Source: Candidatus Bathyarchaeota archaeon (lineage in GTDB: Archaea > Thermoproteota > Bathyarchaeia > Bathyarchaeales > UBA233). From it: a stretch of DNA of 64,000 nt. The stretch is taken from the NCBI GenBank assembly GCA_025057795.1, contig JANXEP010000068.1:62001-126000 (forward strand). The letters are read 5' to 3'. The notes beneath the pieces were generated by a model. The model was not told the DNA's origin. It saw only the letters and a list, made by a program, of their open reading frames with translations, and did not search any database. This document shows, in pieces, positions 25,494 through 34,558 of the stretch (within the stretch, counting starts at the first letter, position 1; each line of letters begins with the position of its first letter). The translations under genes and the position numbers were made by a program.

Positions 25494-26162
25494 TTATTCT
25501 CTGCTTGCGAGGATCACTATGTAATCCGCTGTGTCGGCGCACATATCAGCGGCTTTTTCGATGAACTCCACAAGATCGTCAAATATGACTGTTGAACCGC
25601 TGTTCATCTCCCCGGAATATTTGATGAACAAGGTTTTGGTCTTAAGATATTCCTCATCTATTTTCTTTTCAATTTCTTCAACTTTTTTAGCCCCATTTAT
25701 GGCTGCTGAGGGATCCGCCGCGATTTTTTCTATGCTTCCCCGTAGGGCTTGAGCACAGTCCACTAAAATTAAAGTTGCGCGGGCAGTGTTTTCCCATAAC
25801 TCTCTTGGAATCTTAGCATTTTCAAGCATTTTAATGCATCTAGCCGCGTCTTTCACGTGGTCCGCGAGGGTGTCAAGTCTTTTTACGAGGTGCATTAGGT
25901 CTTCGCGGTATTCGGCAAATAGGGCTACGCCCTTTGAAAGCTCTTTGAAAACCTCCGTTCTCAGCTTATCAACTTCTTTTTCTACATTGAAGATGTTTTC
26001 GATGTGTTGCATTGCCTCTTTCTTTTTGTCTTCTGACATTCTTTGGATTGCCTGATTTAGAAGAGTTACAGTATCGAGAGCCTTTGTTATTTGCTCTTGA
26101 GCTAAGTCTAAGGCTCTTGTTCTCCGTCGTCTTTCAAACCACGCGTAACTCTTCTTCTCCAA
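25494..26162 (-). CDS. DUF47/PhoU-like helical protein
   Basis: 222 residues from TTG 26162, preceded by GGAG with a nine-base gap. It is all alpha-helical with PhoU-like heptads, and KRLDTLADHVKDAARCI and VEFIEKAADMCADTADYIVIL match the DUF47 signature with conserved Asp/Glu/His residues that may bind metal. DUF47 proteins usually accompany Pit-type phosphate transporters, but no transporter gene is next to this one. A role in phosphate or metal homeostasis is inferred from the family only. Confidence 0.8.
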   Translation of the reverse strand: MEKKSYAWFERRRRTRALDLAQEQITKALDTVTLLNQAIQRMSEDKKKEAMQHIENIFNVEKEVDKLRTEVFKELSKGVALFAEYREDLMHLVKRLDTLADHVKDAARCIKMLENAKIPRELWENTARATLILVDCAQALRGSIEKIAADPSAAINGAKKVEEIEKKIDEEYLKTKTLFIKYSGEMNSGSTVIFDDLVEFIEKAADMCADTADYIVILASRE

Positions 26163-26220
26163 ACTCTCATCTCCGATTATACTTTGAAATCATGCTTAAT
26201 AATGCTTCGCAAACAAAGTT

Positions 26221-26676
26221 TTAGCCTGCTTCCTTTTCAGCTGTCCAATAAGATTCAATTTTGCCTTCCCTAGTTACTATAAATTCTTTCTTGAAAAATG
26301 GGGCTTCCCTCTTATATCTTTCAACAGCCTCTCTTAAAACCGGGAAAACGTTTTCCCGATGAGAACCCGCCACTATAACGTACACTAAGTCTTCGCCAAC
26401 ATTAAACTCGCCTTGAAAATGGTGAATTTGAACGTCGACTATGCCCTCCCGCCTCTTCAAGTCTTTACATATTTTCGACAAAACCTCGTCAGCTTTCTCT
26501 TCGTAGGCCTCTATCTCCAATTTTTGAACTTTTTCCCCCGTTGGATTTTCACCACGCACAACGCCTATGAATATGCCTATTGCCCCAGCCTTATGGAAAT
26601 CCTCTTTTCGCTTAATGCTCTTAATTAAGCCGTCAAGGGTTAGCGCTTTCTTAGTGTGAACATATTTGTACGTCAT
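26221..26676 (-). CDS. moaE: Molybdopterin synthase catalytic subunit MoaE
   Basis: 151 residues. MoaE takes sulfur from MoaD thiocarboxylate to convert precursor Z into molybdopterin, the pterin shared by Mo and W enzymes. Key segments are GAIGIFIGVVRGENPTG, IHHFQGEFNVGEDLVYVIVAGSHRENVF and the catalytic lysine region RYKREAPFFKKE. It is the only MoaE seen, while three MoaD-like genes occur in the window, so one MoaE may serve several carriers. The neighbours (DUF47 and a dehydrogenase) are not cofactor genes. Confidence 0.92.
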   Translation of the reverse strand: MTYKYVHTKKALTLDGLIKSIKRKEDFHKAGAIGIFIGVVRGENPTGEKVQKLEIEAYEEKADEVLSKICKDLKRREGIVDVQIHHFQGEFNVGEDLVYVIVAGSHRENVFPVLREAVERYKREAPFFKKEFIVTREGKIESYWTAEKEAG

Positions 26677-26710
26677 ATTTATCCCATTTCATTATTGAGC
26701 CGCAATTAGT

Positions 26711-27781
26711 TTAACATTTTCTTTGGGAGATAGACTTACTTCTAAGCGAAACTTTTTGGCTTAAGTCTCCAAGCACAGCTGATGGAACTGGCAAATCTTT
26801 CACTGTGAGCAAGCCTGCCGGCGCATTAATCACTTTGGGGATCAAGTTGACAACTATTGCCCCTGTGCCTATGTCCCCATGTACGCACGGTTGGATTTTT
26901 TGGTTTACCGTGGGAACACCCTTGATAGTTATGGCGTCATATTCTTCTTTCGCGCCCAAATAGGCTTGGAAACTTAGGCAAATGACCTCTTTACCATTAA
27001 CGAAGCCTTTTGCCGCCTGCTTTATACCTGCCACTTTGCCAGCCTCAACATTTACGGCATCGTCTTCCACAAATTCTTCTGCTATAACTGGCTCGACAGC
27101 GTCAGTTTTTATACTGTCAAGCTTCCATGACAAGGCGTCAGCAATCATTGCAATGGACTGTTCAAGCCCTACATGCCCAGTTATTTGTTTTTTCAAGATT
27201 TTCTGCCTAAACTCCTCAACTGATAAGCCAGCACCTATCTTCTTTTTGAAGGGCAAACGCCTTGTTGCAGCATTTATCACCCTAACTGCTTCAATTTTTT
27301 CTATTTTATGGCAGACTGCAGTAAGCGTTATAACAAGGGTGTCCATCAAAAAACCAGGGTTTATGCCTGCCCCTAGGACTGTTACGCCGTGCTCTTTAGC
27401 AAGTTTGTCAAGTTTTTCTGCAAGTTTAGGTTCCGAATAGTATGGATACGAGAGTTCTTCACATGTGGATATTACGTTTACGTTATTCTTTATGAGCTGA
27501 GCTATTTGGGGATATGTATCTTTAAGGTATGACGTGGTCGCATGAATGGCAACTTCTGCCTTAACTTTTGAAAGCACCGAGTCAACATCACGGGAAACCA
27601 TTACCCCAAGTTTCCAGTCTAATCCTATAACTTCGCCCAGGTCTCTGCCAACCTTATCCGCAGCCACGTCAACAGCTCCCACTATTTTCACGCCTCGTTT
27701 TTCTAACAGAAACTTGGCTATCAGTCCGCCGACGGCGCCAACGCCGAGTAAAACAACATTAACTTCTTTCAAACCGTTCAC
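26711..27781 (-). CDS. 2,4-diaminopentanoate dehydrogenase-like / DapB-like oxidoreductase
   Basis: 356 residues. The N-terminal Rossmann fold begins VVLLGVGAVGGLIAKFL, and the following ATTSYLKDTYPQI and VISTCEELSYPY stretches match the dihydrodipicolinate-reductase-type N domain. The middle GAGINPGFLMDTL is typical of 2,4-diaminopentanoate dehydrogenases, which act in ornithine fermentation. No other ornithine-fermentation gene (Ora, Ort) is present, so the real substrate may differ. GTG 27781 is used; TTG 27772, with GAAGG eight bases upstream, is equally possible. Confidence 0.72.
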   Translation of the reverse strand: MNGLKEVNVVLLGVGAVGGLIAKFLLEKRGVKIVGAVDVAADKVGRDLGEVIGLDWKLGVMVSRDVDSVLSKVKAEVAIHATTSYLKDTYPQIAQLIKNNVNVISTCEELSYPYYSEPKLAEKLDKLAKEHGVTVLGAGINPGFLMDTLVITLTAVCHKIEKIEAVRVINAATRRLPFKKKIGAGLSVEEFRQKILKKQITGHVGLEQSIAMIADALSWKLDSIKTDAVEPVIAEEFVEDDAVNVEAGKVAGIKQAAKGFVNGKEVICLSFQAYLGAKEEYDAITIKGVPTVNQKIQPCVHGDIGTGAIVVNLIPKVINAPAGLLTVKDLPVPSAVLGDLSQKVSLRSKSISQRKC

Positions 27782-27869
27782 CCTTCAACACATACAATTT
27801 TGCAGCTCACAATTAAGAAATAATTGAGGTATTTTGGTAAGTACACCTTAAACGTTTTAGAGGAGTGGG

Positions 27870-28472
27870 TTAACCTGCCTTTTGTAGTTGCAGTTGGGCT
27901 ACATGTGTTAAAAGTTTTGATTTTCTAACGCCCACATGACGCAGGGGAACGATTTTTTTAGCCTCGTTATAAATGTCTGAAGCTATCTTCCCCAAAACCA
28001 TTTCTTGAACAAATTGGTCCATAGTGAGAACTGCGCTTTTCTCCTCAACAATTTTTGCCATAATCTTGCGAATTAAGCGTTCTTTTGAAGTTTCAATTCT
28101 TAAAAGGGTAAAAGCAGACACGGCTACTCGAAACTTGTAACCATCCTTTGTTGTAACGTTGAATATGCCATCAACTTTTGTTGTCCTTCGGCGCACCAAA
28201 CTTCTAAGATAATCCCTTGAATACTCGTGTCCCTTAAACATTGTTTGCGCATTTTTCCCGTCAACATGGGTTATTTGAAAATACAACTTCAAGTATTGGT
28301 GGGTAAAGTCGCCTGTAATATCGTAGAGTGTTGCCTCGATTACTCTGCCCATTAGCTTTTCTTGTTCGTCTGCGGGAATGGCCCCAAGCTCCACGTTTCC
28401 AAAGTAGGGCGGAGCCAAAACTGTGTACCATGCTTTGCTGCGCCATTTGTCCCTTACCTTTTTTGAAGACAC
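27870..28472 (-). CDS. rps3ae: 30S ribosomal protein eS1 (S3Ae)
   Basis: 200 residues from GTG 28472, with GGGGAT upstream. The basic N-terminus KKVRDKWRSKAWYTVLAPP, the core ITHVDGKNAQTMFKGHEYSRDYLRSLVRRRTTKVD and the closing VGVRKSKLLTHVAQ are characteristic of archaeal S3Ae. It is the last gene of the minus-strand informational run that includes uS15, a RecJ-like nuclease and Pcc1, an order found in many archaea (here with serS inserted). Confidence 0.95.
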   Translation of the reverse strand: MSSKKVRDKWRSKAWYTVLAPPYFGNVELGAIPADEQEKLMGRVIEATLYDITGDFTHQYLKLYFQITHVDGKNAQTMFKGHEYSRDYLRSLVRRRTTKVDGIFNVTTKDGYKFRVAVSAFTLLRIETSKERLIRKIMAKIVEEKSAVLTMDQFVQEMVLGKIASDIYNEAKKIVPLRHVGVRKSKLLTHVAQLQLQKAG

Positions 28473-28518
28473 TTACATCCCCCAGTTGACAGCGGAGAAA
28501 AGTCTCATTAATAGAATA

Positions 28519-29814
28519 TTAAGCTTTACCCTTAGGTTCTATTTTTTCTACACCACCCATATATTTCCTCAAAACTTCTGGAATCACTACTGAGCCGTCC
28601 TCCTGCTGGTAGTTTTCAAGTATAGCAACCATCGTTCTTCCAGTGGCCAAGGCTGTAGAGTTGAGTGTATGCACAAAACCCTTCGGAGGCTCACCTTCTT
28701 TCGCTCTGTAGCGTATATTCAGTCTCCTCGCCTGATAATCTGTACAGTTGCTACATGACACGGCTTCTCTGTAAACGCCTTGGGCAGGCATCCAAACTTC
28801 AATATCGTATTTCTTGGCGGCAACTGTCCCGATTTCGCCCGTACATATGTTTACAACGCGGTATGGTAAGCCAAGTTTTTGAAAAAGTTCTTCAGCATTT
28901 CTTATAAGTTCCTCATGAATCTCCCATGAATCTTCTGGTTTGCAGAAAACAAACTGTTCAACCTTGTTAAACTGATGGGTTCGGAAAATTCCCCTAGTGT
29001 CTTTGCCGTGGGCGCCTGCTTCCTTTCTAAAGTTGGTGCTTATTCCAACGAACTTTATGGGAAGATCTTCAGCCATTAGAACTTCGTCCATAAACATGGC
29101 CGCTATAGGATGCTCCGATGTAGCAATCAAGTAGAGGTCTTCATTTTCGATCTTGTAAAGCATATCCTCAAAATCGCTTAAGGCTATAACACCCTCGTAA
29201 GGCTTACGCCTCATAAGAAATGGGGGTTCTATTGGCATGTAACCCTTTTTGGTCATCTCCTCCAAGGCAAAGTTGATTAGGGCCATGTCAAGCGATACGC
29301 CTTCCCCTTTTAGGAAAAAAAACCTTGCGCCAGCAATTTTACCCGCTCTTTCGATATCCATTATGTCTAAGCTTAGCCCCAAATCTATGTGATCCTTCAC
29401 CGGAAAGCTAAATTTCGGCGTAGTCCCCCAAGTTCTTACCGTCACATTGTCATTTTCATCCTTACCTATTGGAACGGACTCGTGTAAGAGGTTTGGAAGA
29501 CTCATGAGATAGTGACGGACCTTTTCTTCATATTCGCTTACTTGTATTTCCAGCTCCTTAATTTTTTCTTCTACTGCTTTTGCCTTTGAAACGATGTCTG
29601 CGACTTCTAACCCCTTCTTTTTTGCCGCTGCAATTTCTGCTGTTATTCTGTTTCTTTCTCGGCGAAGTTCGTTTAGCTCTGTTAGGCTCCGCCTCCATTC
29701 TCTGTCAAATTTCAGCAGAGCGTCTAACATTTCTAAGTATTCCGGGTTACCTCTCCTCTCAAGGTTCTTCTTAACGAATTCTGGGTTTTCACGAATAAGT
29801 TTTATGTCAAGCAT
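28519..29814 (-). CDS. serS: Seryl-tRNA synthetase (common bacterial-type class II)
   Basis: 431 residues from ATG 29814; GTG 29823 is an in-frame alternative. The enzyme charges tRNA-Ser. The long N-terminal coiled coil (about 30-100) that grips the tRNA variable arm is present. Class II motif 2 is FRKEAGAHGKDTRGIFRTHQFNKVE (residues spread over about 25 positions) and motif 3 is GRTMVAILENYQ. It is the common form and not the rare methanogen type, since there is no large N-terminal domain and no zinc ligands. Confidence 0.94.
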   Translation of the reverse strand: MLDIKLIRENPEFVKKNLERRGNPEYLEMLDALLKFDREWRRSLTELNELRRERNRITAEIAAAKKKGLEVADIVSKAKAVEEKIKELEIQVSEYEEKVRHYLMSLPNLLHESVPIGKDENDNVTVRTWGTTPKFSFPVKDHIDLGLSLDIMDIERAGKIAGARFFFLKGEGVSLDMALINFALEEMTKKGYMPIEPPFLMRRKPYEGVIALSDFEDMLYKIENEDLYLIATSEHPIAAMFMDEVLMAEDLPIKFVGISTNFRKEAGAHGKDTRGIFRTHQFNKVEQFVFCKPEDSWEIHEELIRNAEELFQKLGLPYRVVNICTGEIGTVAAKKYDIEVWMPAQGVYREAVSCSNCTDYQARRLNIRYRAKEGEPPKGFVHTLNSTALATGRTMVAILENYQQEDGSVVIPEVLRKYMGGVEKIEPKGKA

Positions 29815-29898
29815 TCCCGTCACACATTTTGTTGTGCTTTATTCTTGGCCTTTAACAGCTTAGGCTCAAATATTTAACCTTACCATGAACAAAGGCGG

Positions 29899-30147
29899 CT
29901 ATAATGTTTTCTTAACAACTTTCAATGTTTTCTCCGCTATTGATACGGAGAACAGTAGGTCGTCAATTGTGGCTATAAACGTTGCCAGCCCCTTCCCGCA
30001 TTTTATAAATGTTGAAACTTCATTTTCCTTTCTTGATGTTTTGATGAGCAAGCCTCGCAGTGTTTTAAGGTTATCGGGTGAAACCGCATCTGCAATCGCT
30101 GCTGCAGTTTCAGCGTCATCGTAATAAATGAGTATTTCAGCTTCCAA
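29899..30147 (-). CDS. pcc1: KEOPS complex subunit Pcc1
   Basis: 82 residues from TTG 30147, preceded by GGCGAG, and overlapping the end of the RecJ-like gene by 11 bases; longer in-frame starts at 30183 and 30189 would lie deeper in that gene. Pcc1 dimerises KEOPS, which makes t6A at tRNA position 37. The pattern EAEILIYYDDAETAAAIADAVSPDN, with the later ISTIDD-like ATIDDLLFSVSIAEKTL, matches small Pcc1 proteins. Kae1 and Bud32 are encoded 3-4 kb upstream on the same strand. Cgi121 is not in the window. Confidence 0.82.
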   Translation of the reverse strand: MEAEILIYYDDAETAAAIADAVSPDNLKTLRGLLIKTSRKENEVSTFIKCGKGLATFIATIDDLLFSVSIAEKTLKVVKKTL

Positions 30148-31597
30148 TTTTCTCGCCTGCCAACTGTTTTCCAACAAGTTCATTAACAAGTTTTATGAAA
30201 ACTTCAATGTTTTCCATGGGAATTTGGGCCCCGGCAGCCACATTGTGGCCTCCGCCTTTTCCAAGGGATTTTTCAGCAGCGACCTGCATGACTTCTCCAA
30301 GGTTAACCCCTCTGTTCGCCAAGGTGTCAGTGGTTCGCGCGGAAACCTTCACAATTCCCTGTCCCTTAACATCTGCATATGCAATTAAAGGCTTTTCAAG
30401 GTTTGGGAGGCTGGTTGAGAGGATGGATGAAACAGCCCCTATTATCTTGTCGTCTATGTAGTCTTCGCCGTAGACAACACATATATTTTCCAGATTTCTA
30501 ATCCGCTCGGGCTTTTCCAAAACCCATCCAACATATCTATTGATGGTTCTTCTATAATCTTCAAGAACCTTGCTTGCTTCCTCCAAGGCTTTGCCTCTGT
30601 CACCCATGCAAACAGCTACACCGAGGCTTGGTTTATCCATACGTCCCGTGGCATTAAGCAAAACTGCAAACTCCCTCGCATCTCTGGTCGGAGTCCATGG
30701 CTCCTCACGGTTCAAGCTGTAAACGTGCCCGATAAGGTTGGATATTTCGTAATGCAACCCTTTTGAAAGCAGGTACTCTGCAAGAGCAGAACATATTCTC
30801 TTTTTCTCGTCTTCAGTTAAGTCCCTTAAAGCCCGCCATTTATCATTATGCTTAGGTTTTATGTCCAAGCTTGCGAGAAGCGCTAGGCTCTGGTCTTCAG
30901 CGCCGCTTATTCCCGGGATAAAAGGGCTTGTTGTTGACGCTAACGCTTTATGGATGGGACGTGTTTCCCTACCAAAGAAGATTAGATCTTTTTCAACAGT
31001 TAATAGGCCCTCACTTTTTGCGTCCTCAACTATCCTATCGTTTAGGCCTCCTAACATTCGCTGGTCGTATTTGTCCTGCAAGTCGCCAAGAGCCCCAACA
31101 ACAGCTATTGGAGCCAAATCCACGTTAGATTTGTCCATGGTTTTAGCCACAAAATACGTCACGCCAGAACTGCTGATGTCCCTTGCGCCGTCTATGCCGT
31201 GAAAGTGAGGGTTAACGCATATGAATTCCTCAGCTAGTTCGCCGCCTACTTGGTGATGATCTAAGGTCACAATTTTTAGGTCTGGTATTTTATGGCTTAA
31301 TATGTTTGCATATTCGGTTCCAAGGTCTGTGAAGACAACCATCTGAGGTTTTTCTTGAAGGGCTTGAGCTACAAGTTTTTCGTCAACCCACTGGGTTATC
31401 CTAATGCGGAACCTAGCGTCAAGCCTATACAAGGCTTTACCAATAATTCCAGCTGCCGCTATACCATCGGCATCAAGGTGGGAATAAATGTGAATGAAAC
31501 CGTCTTCTTCAACGGTTTCTAAAATTATCTTGGAAGCTTTGGAAACAGAATTTAGGAACTCTGCAATTTGATTTTCGCTTAAAGCCATAACCTTCAC
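30137..31597 (-). CDS. Archaeal RecJ-like DHH/DHHA1 nuclease (GAN type)
   Basis: 486 residues. DHH-phosphoesterase motifs are in order: SHLDADGIAAAG (motif I), VVFTDLG (motif II), VTLDHHQ (motif III, the DHH itself) and a later DLQDKY. The C-terminal DHHA1 motif is GKGGGHNVAAGA. Archaeal RecJ/GAN proteins bind GINS in the CMG helicase and are 5'-3' single-strand exonucleases. The position between uS15 and Pcc1 is conserved in many archaea. GTG 31597 is used; ATG 31588 is an alternative. Confidence 0.9.
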   Translation of the reverse strand: MKVMALSENQIAEFLNSVSKASKIILETVEEDGFIHIYSHLDADGIAAAGIIGKALYRLDARFRIRITQWVDEKLVAQALQEKPQMVVFTDLGTEYANILSHKIPDLKIVTLDHHQVGGELAEEFICVNPHFHGIDGARDISSSGVTYFVAKTMDKSNVDLAPIAVVGALGDLQDKYDQRMLGGLNDRIVEDAKSEGLLTVEKDLIFFGRETRPIHKALASTTSPFIPGISGAEDQSLALLASLDIKPKHNDKWRALRDLTEDEKKRICSALAEYLLSKGLHYEISNLIGHVYSLNREEPWTPTRDAREFAVLLNATGRMDKPSLGVAVCMGDRGKALEEASKVLEDYRRTINRYVGWVLEKPERIRNLENICVVYGEDYIDDKIIGAVSSILSTSLPNLEKPLIAYADVKGQGIVKVSARTTDTLANRGVNLGEVMQVAAEKSLGKGGGHNVAAGAQIPMENIEVFIKLVNELVGKQLAGEKIGS

Positions 31598-31653
31598 AGG
31601 CAGATAGTTGGCGAAATTTTAATTTAAAAATAGTGAAGCATTTCATGAAAAGT

Positions 31654-32094
31654 TTAGGTTATTGAGGCTACTTTGGGCTCATACTTCCATTCTGGAGGCA
31701 AAACGCCCCCGCGTTTATAGTATTTTGCAAGTTTGTGGATTTTTGCCTCAATTAGCTGTAGAGCCCTTTTATTGTGCAAGTCCTTCTTGTTCTTTTCAAG
31801 ATGAACCGAAAGCCTTGCAGCCTTTTTAAGTAGGTTTTCAAGATCTTCAGGTACCGTCATTTTAAGCCCAGCCTCTTCTAATATTTGGGTTATGCTTTTT
31901 CCTGTTAGAGGTTTAACAAGGGGTATGGCATACTGATCCCTTAGAATAGTTCCTATGCGGCTTGGGGGATGCCCTTCTTTGGCAAGCTTAATGACGAGAG
32001 CTTCAACTTCTTCTGGTTGATATTTGCACCAGCTTGGGGGACGCTTGCTCACAGGCCTTGTTGGATGGGATTTACCCTTTTCTTGTTTAGGCAT
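31654..32094 (-). CDS. rps15: 30S ribosomal protein uS15
   Basis: 146 residues with the archaeal/eukaryotic N-terminal extension (KSHPTRPVSKRPPSWCKYQPEEVE in outline) followed by the S15 core, LPPEWKYEP closing the protein. GHPPSRIGTILRDQYAIP is diagnostic. It lies 56 bases upstream of the RecJ-like gene and 53 bases after the rdgB-type gene, all on the minus strand. Confidence 0.95.
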   Translation of the reverse strand: MPKQEKGKSHPTRPVSKRPPSWCKYQPEEVEALVIKLAKEGHPPSRIGTILRDQYAIPLVKPLTGKSITQILEEAGLKMTVPEDLENLLKKAARLSVHLEKNKKDLHNKRALQLIEAKIHKLAKYYKRGGVLPPEWKYEPKVASIT

Positions 32095-32147
32095 ATTCTA
32101 ACCCTTTTTAAATCTTGTATGAGCGAGGTTAGACGGATATTTAAGAA

Positions 32148-32768
32148 TTATTGTCGTTTCAAATTTTTGTACCATTTGGCAAATTTTCGAAGAGCCTTTG
32201 CTCTATGCGAGTGCCTATTTTTTTCTTGAACGCTCATTTCTGCAAATGTTTTGTCGCTTTTTTCAGGCTTAAAAATTGGGTCAAACCCGAAGCCGGAGTG
32301 GCCTTCCCGAACCTCTCTAGTTATTTGTCCACGAGCTTCTCCTTTGAAGCATATTGGAAACACCAGTTCCTCTGAATGGTAGGCTATCACTGACTGAAAC
32401 TTTGCACTTCTGTCATCAATACCTTCCATAAGCTTCAGCAGTCCAACGTTGCCTATGGTTTTGTAAACATAGGATGAATAGGGTCCGGGAAAGCCGTTTA
32501 GAGCCTCCACAAACAGACCCGCATCCTCAACTATCACGGGCAAACTGCATTTTTGAAAGGCTTCTAGGGCGCTTGCTTTGGCTATTTCCTCTAGACTTTC
32601 ACTTTGAATTTCCATTGTTTTGACTCTCAGCATACCCACTGCTATTTTGTGGCGGCTTAATACTTCGCGGGCCTCTTTAAATTTATTAAAGTTGTTTGTA
32701 GCGAAGAAAATTAGCCTTCCCTTCAACTCTAAACTCAATAGGCGTTCCCCGGCTTCTTTAGACCTCAT
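32148..32768 (-). CDS. XTP/dITP diphosphatase (Ham1/RdgB family)
   Basis: 206 residues. The enzyme removes non-canonical purine triphosphates (XTP, dITP). Motifs: FFATNNFNKFKEA (P-loop-like SxNxxK), VEDAGLFVEALNGFPGPYSSYV (catalytic EDAGL) and SGFGFDPIF near the end, with closing SHRAKAL. ATG 32768 overlaps the bud32 stop by 11 bases; TTG 32738, with GGGGA upstream, is a shorter alternative that fits the usual N-terminus better. Confidence 0.92.
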   Translation of the reverse strand: MRSKEAGERLLSLELKGRLIFFATNNFNKFKEAREVLSRHKIAVGMLRVKTMEIQSESLEEIAKASALEAFQKCSLPVIVEDAGLFVEALNGFPGPYSSYVYKTIGNVGLLKLMEGIDDRSAKFQSVIAYHSEELVFPICFKGEARGQITREVREGHSGFGFDPIFKPEKSDKTFAEMSVQEKNRHSHRAKALRKFAKWYKNLKRQ

Positions 32769-33453
32769 TGGAATTGAACATGTTTAAATCTTTTTCACAT
32801 TTTCTTTCCGCAACGTATCGTCCCCTCTTTTCTATCTCTCTTACCTTTTCTAGAACATCCTTAACCAATTTGGCGTCTAAGACGCTTGAGTATCCCTTAA
32901 TTACAGCATTAAAACATTCCCTGGCATATCTAAAATGTACGCTTTGTAAAGCTCTCTTCATCAAGTGTAAGTCAACTCCAATAGCTTCAAGCTCCTTTGT
33001 TTTTTCGCCCAAGCCGAAGTCTACGAAAAATATTTTCCCTTTTGGATTCTGGATCATGTTGGATGTTGTTAGGTCGCCGTGAACTATCCCGCAATTGTGA
33101 AGTTTGCCTATCAACTCGCCGATTTCCTTGCACAGTTTCAGCCTTTCAACTTCAGAAAGCTCGCTTAACAACTGTTTTATCTGCTTGCCCTCGACGAATT
33201 CCATTATTATCGTGGCGTTTTTAGCATCCACAAAAAATACTACTGGGGTGGGCACTCCAGCCTTCCTCGCCTCATGCATAAGCTGAGGCTCATGAGTCGT
33301 TCTGTAAATTCTAATTTGTTCGTCAAGGACTGGAAGCCTGTAATTTTTAGGAAGCCGCTTCTTTATTACCACTTTTCTGCCATGCCAATTTGCAAGATAT
33401 AGGTGGGCTTCAGCTCCTTTCTTGATGAGCAGCGGCTTGATTATTTTATCCAA
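32758..33453 (-). CDS. bud32: KEOPS atypical kinase/ATPase Bud32
   Basis: 231 residues from TTG 33453, with GAGGT upstream inside the kae1 end. It is a small RIO-like kinase: KVVIKKRLPKNYR (Lys of the ATP site), GIVHGDLTTSNMI (catalytic loop Asp/Asn) and FFVDFGLG (DFG). It is an ATPase in KEOPS for t6A synthesis. It overlaps kae1 by 13 bases and the rdgB-type gene by 11, so the three are tightly coupled. In several archaea Kae1 and Bud32 are fused; here they are separate. Confidence 0.93.
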   Translation of the reverse strand: MDKIIKPLLIKKGAEAHLYLANWHGRKVVIKKRLPKNYRLPVLDEQIRIYRTTHEPQLMHEARKAGVPTPVVFFVDAKNATIIMEFVEGKQIKQLLSELSEVERLKLCKEIGELIGKLHNCGIVHGDLTTSNMIQNPKGKIFFVDFGLGEKTKELEAIGVDLHLMKRALQSVHFRYARECFNAVIKGYSSVLDAKLVKDVLEKVREIEKRGRYVAERKCEKDLNMFNSNEV

Positions 33454-34463
33454 GGCACTTCAACCTCATCTAGGCGCCACCTCAGCTTTACAAAGCTCGC
33501 GTCAATTGGTGTCACTATGCCGCAGGTGAAAGCTAGAACACCCGTCCACGCGATCATTGCACCGTTGTCGATTGCAAATTCGCTTGGCACAACGCAGAAT
33601 TTTGCGTCATGCTCCTCGGCTATAGCCTTAACCATTGCTTGAAGCCTTTTGTTGGCAGCAACACCGCCTGTCAGCAGCACCTCCCTCTTTTCCGTATGAG
33701 CTAAGGCCCTTTCAGTAACCTCTGTAACCATGGAGAAGGCGATTTCTTGAAGGCTGAAACATAAGTCCTCAAGCTTATGCACTCCCTTCCTCAACATGTT
33801 AACCGTGGCTGTTAGAAGCCCGCTGAAGGAAACGTCCATGCCTTTAACCGTGTAGGGCAACCGAATAAAATTCATCCCTTTTAAGGCGAGTTTCTCCACA
33901 ATAGCCCCTAAAGGTTCGCCTTCCTTTTGCCGCAGTCCAGCTTCCCTTGCAAACACGTCTAAACAGTTTCCTATGGCAATATCCAATGTTTCGCCGAAAA
34001 CTCTGTAACGGCCAGAATCAAAAGCCGCCACCATGGTGTTCCCGCCGGAGACATAAAGCGTAACAGGGTCTTTAGCGCCCGTTTTAAGCTTTCCAATTTC
34101 AATGTGGGCTACACAGTGGTTAACGCCCACAAGTGGAACGTGTAGATATGCGGCTAGGGCTCTAGCCACAGTGGCTCCTGTTCTTAGGCACGGCCCAAGT
34201 CCAGGGCCTCGTGCGAAAGCCACGACGGATAAGTCTTTGGGCTTGATTCCGGCTTTTTGAAAGGCCTCTTCTATAACTGTGCTTGCGACTTCAGCGTGGT
34301 GCTGTGCTGCTTCCCTCGGGTGTATTCCCCCCTCTGGGGGTGCATAGGCACTTATAACATTCGCCAGTATTTCTCCTTCAAAAGTTGATATCCCAACGCT
34401 GAAGTCGTCTGCTGTGCTTTCAATTCCGAGGCAGTAGCCTTTCACAGACTTTTCATGCTTCAT
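33441..34463 (-). CDS. kae1: KEOPS catalytic subunit Kae1 (t6A synthase, TsaD family)
   Basis: 340 residues from ATG 34463. Kae1 transfers the threonylcarbamoyl group to A37 of ANN-decoding tRNAs. The metal-binding His-x3-His is in NHCVAHIEIG, and the ASKHA-fold phosphate loops are GIESTADDFSVGI and YVSGGNTMV, with LTGGVAANKRL near the C-terminus. It heads the run kae1-bud32-rdgB-rps15-recJ-serS region on the minus strand. The promoter region is shared with the divergent winged-helix gene at 34559. Confidence 0.95.
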   Translation of the reverse strand: MKHEKSVKGYCLGIESTADDFSVGISTFEGEILANVISAYAPPEGGIHPREAAQHHAEVASTVIEEAFQKAGIKPKDLSVVAFARGPGLGPCLRTGATVARALAAYLHVPLVGVNHCVAHIEIGKLKTGAKDPVTLYVSGGNTMVAAFDSGRYRVFGETLDIAIGNCLDVFAREAGLRQKEGEPLGAIVEKLALKGMNFIRLPYTVKGMDVSFSGLLTATVNMLRKGVHKLEDLCFSLQEIAFSMVTEVTERALAHTEKREVLLTGGVAANKRLQAMVKAIAEEHDAKFCVVPSEFAIDNGAMIAWTGVLAFTCGIVTPIDASFVKLRWRLDEVEVPWIK

Positions 34464-34558
34464 TTATGAGACTCTTCTGGGCAAATCATTTTATCCTTCA
34501 AGTAACATATTTTACTTAGAGAACGCGCTATATTAACATAAAACATGGATAGGTTGAG

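Noticed and set aside
26711..27781. Ornithine fermentation locus
   Set aside because: Only one dehydrogenase resembling the diaminopentanoate enzyme is present and none of the other pathway genes.
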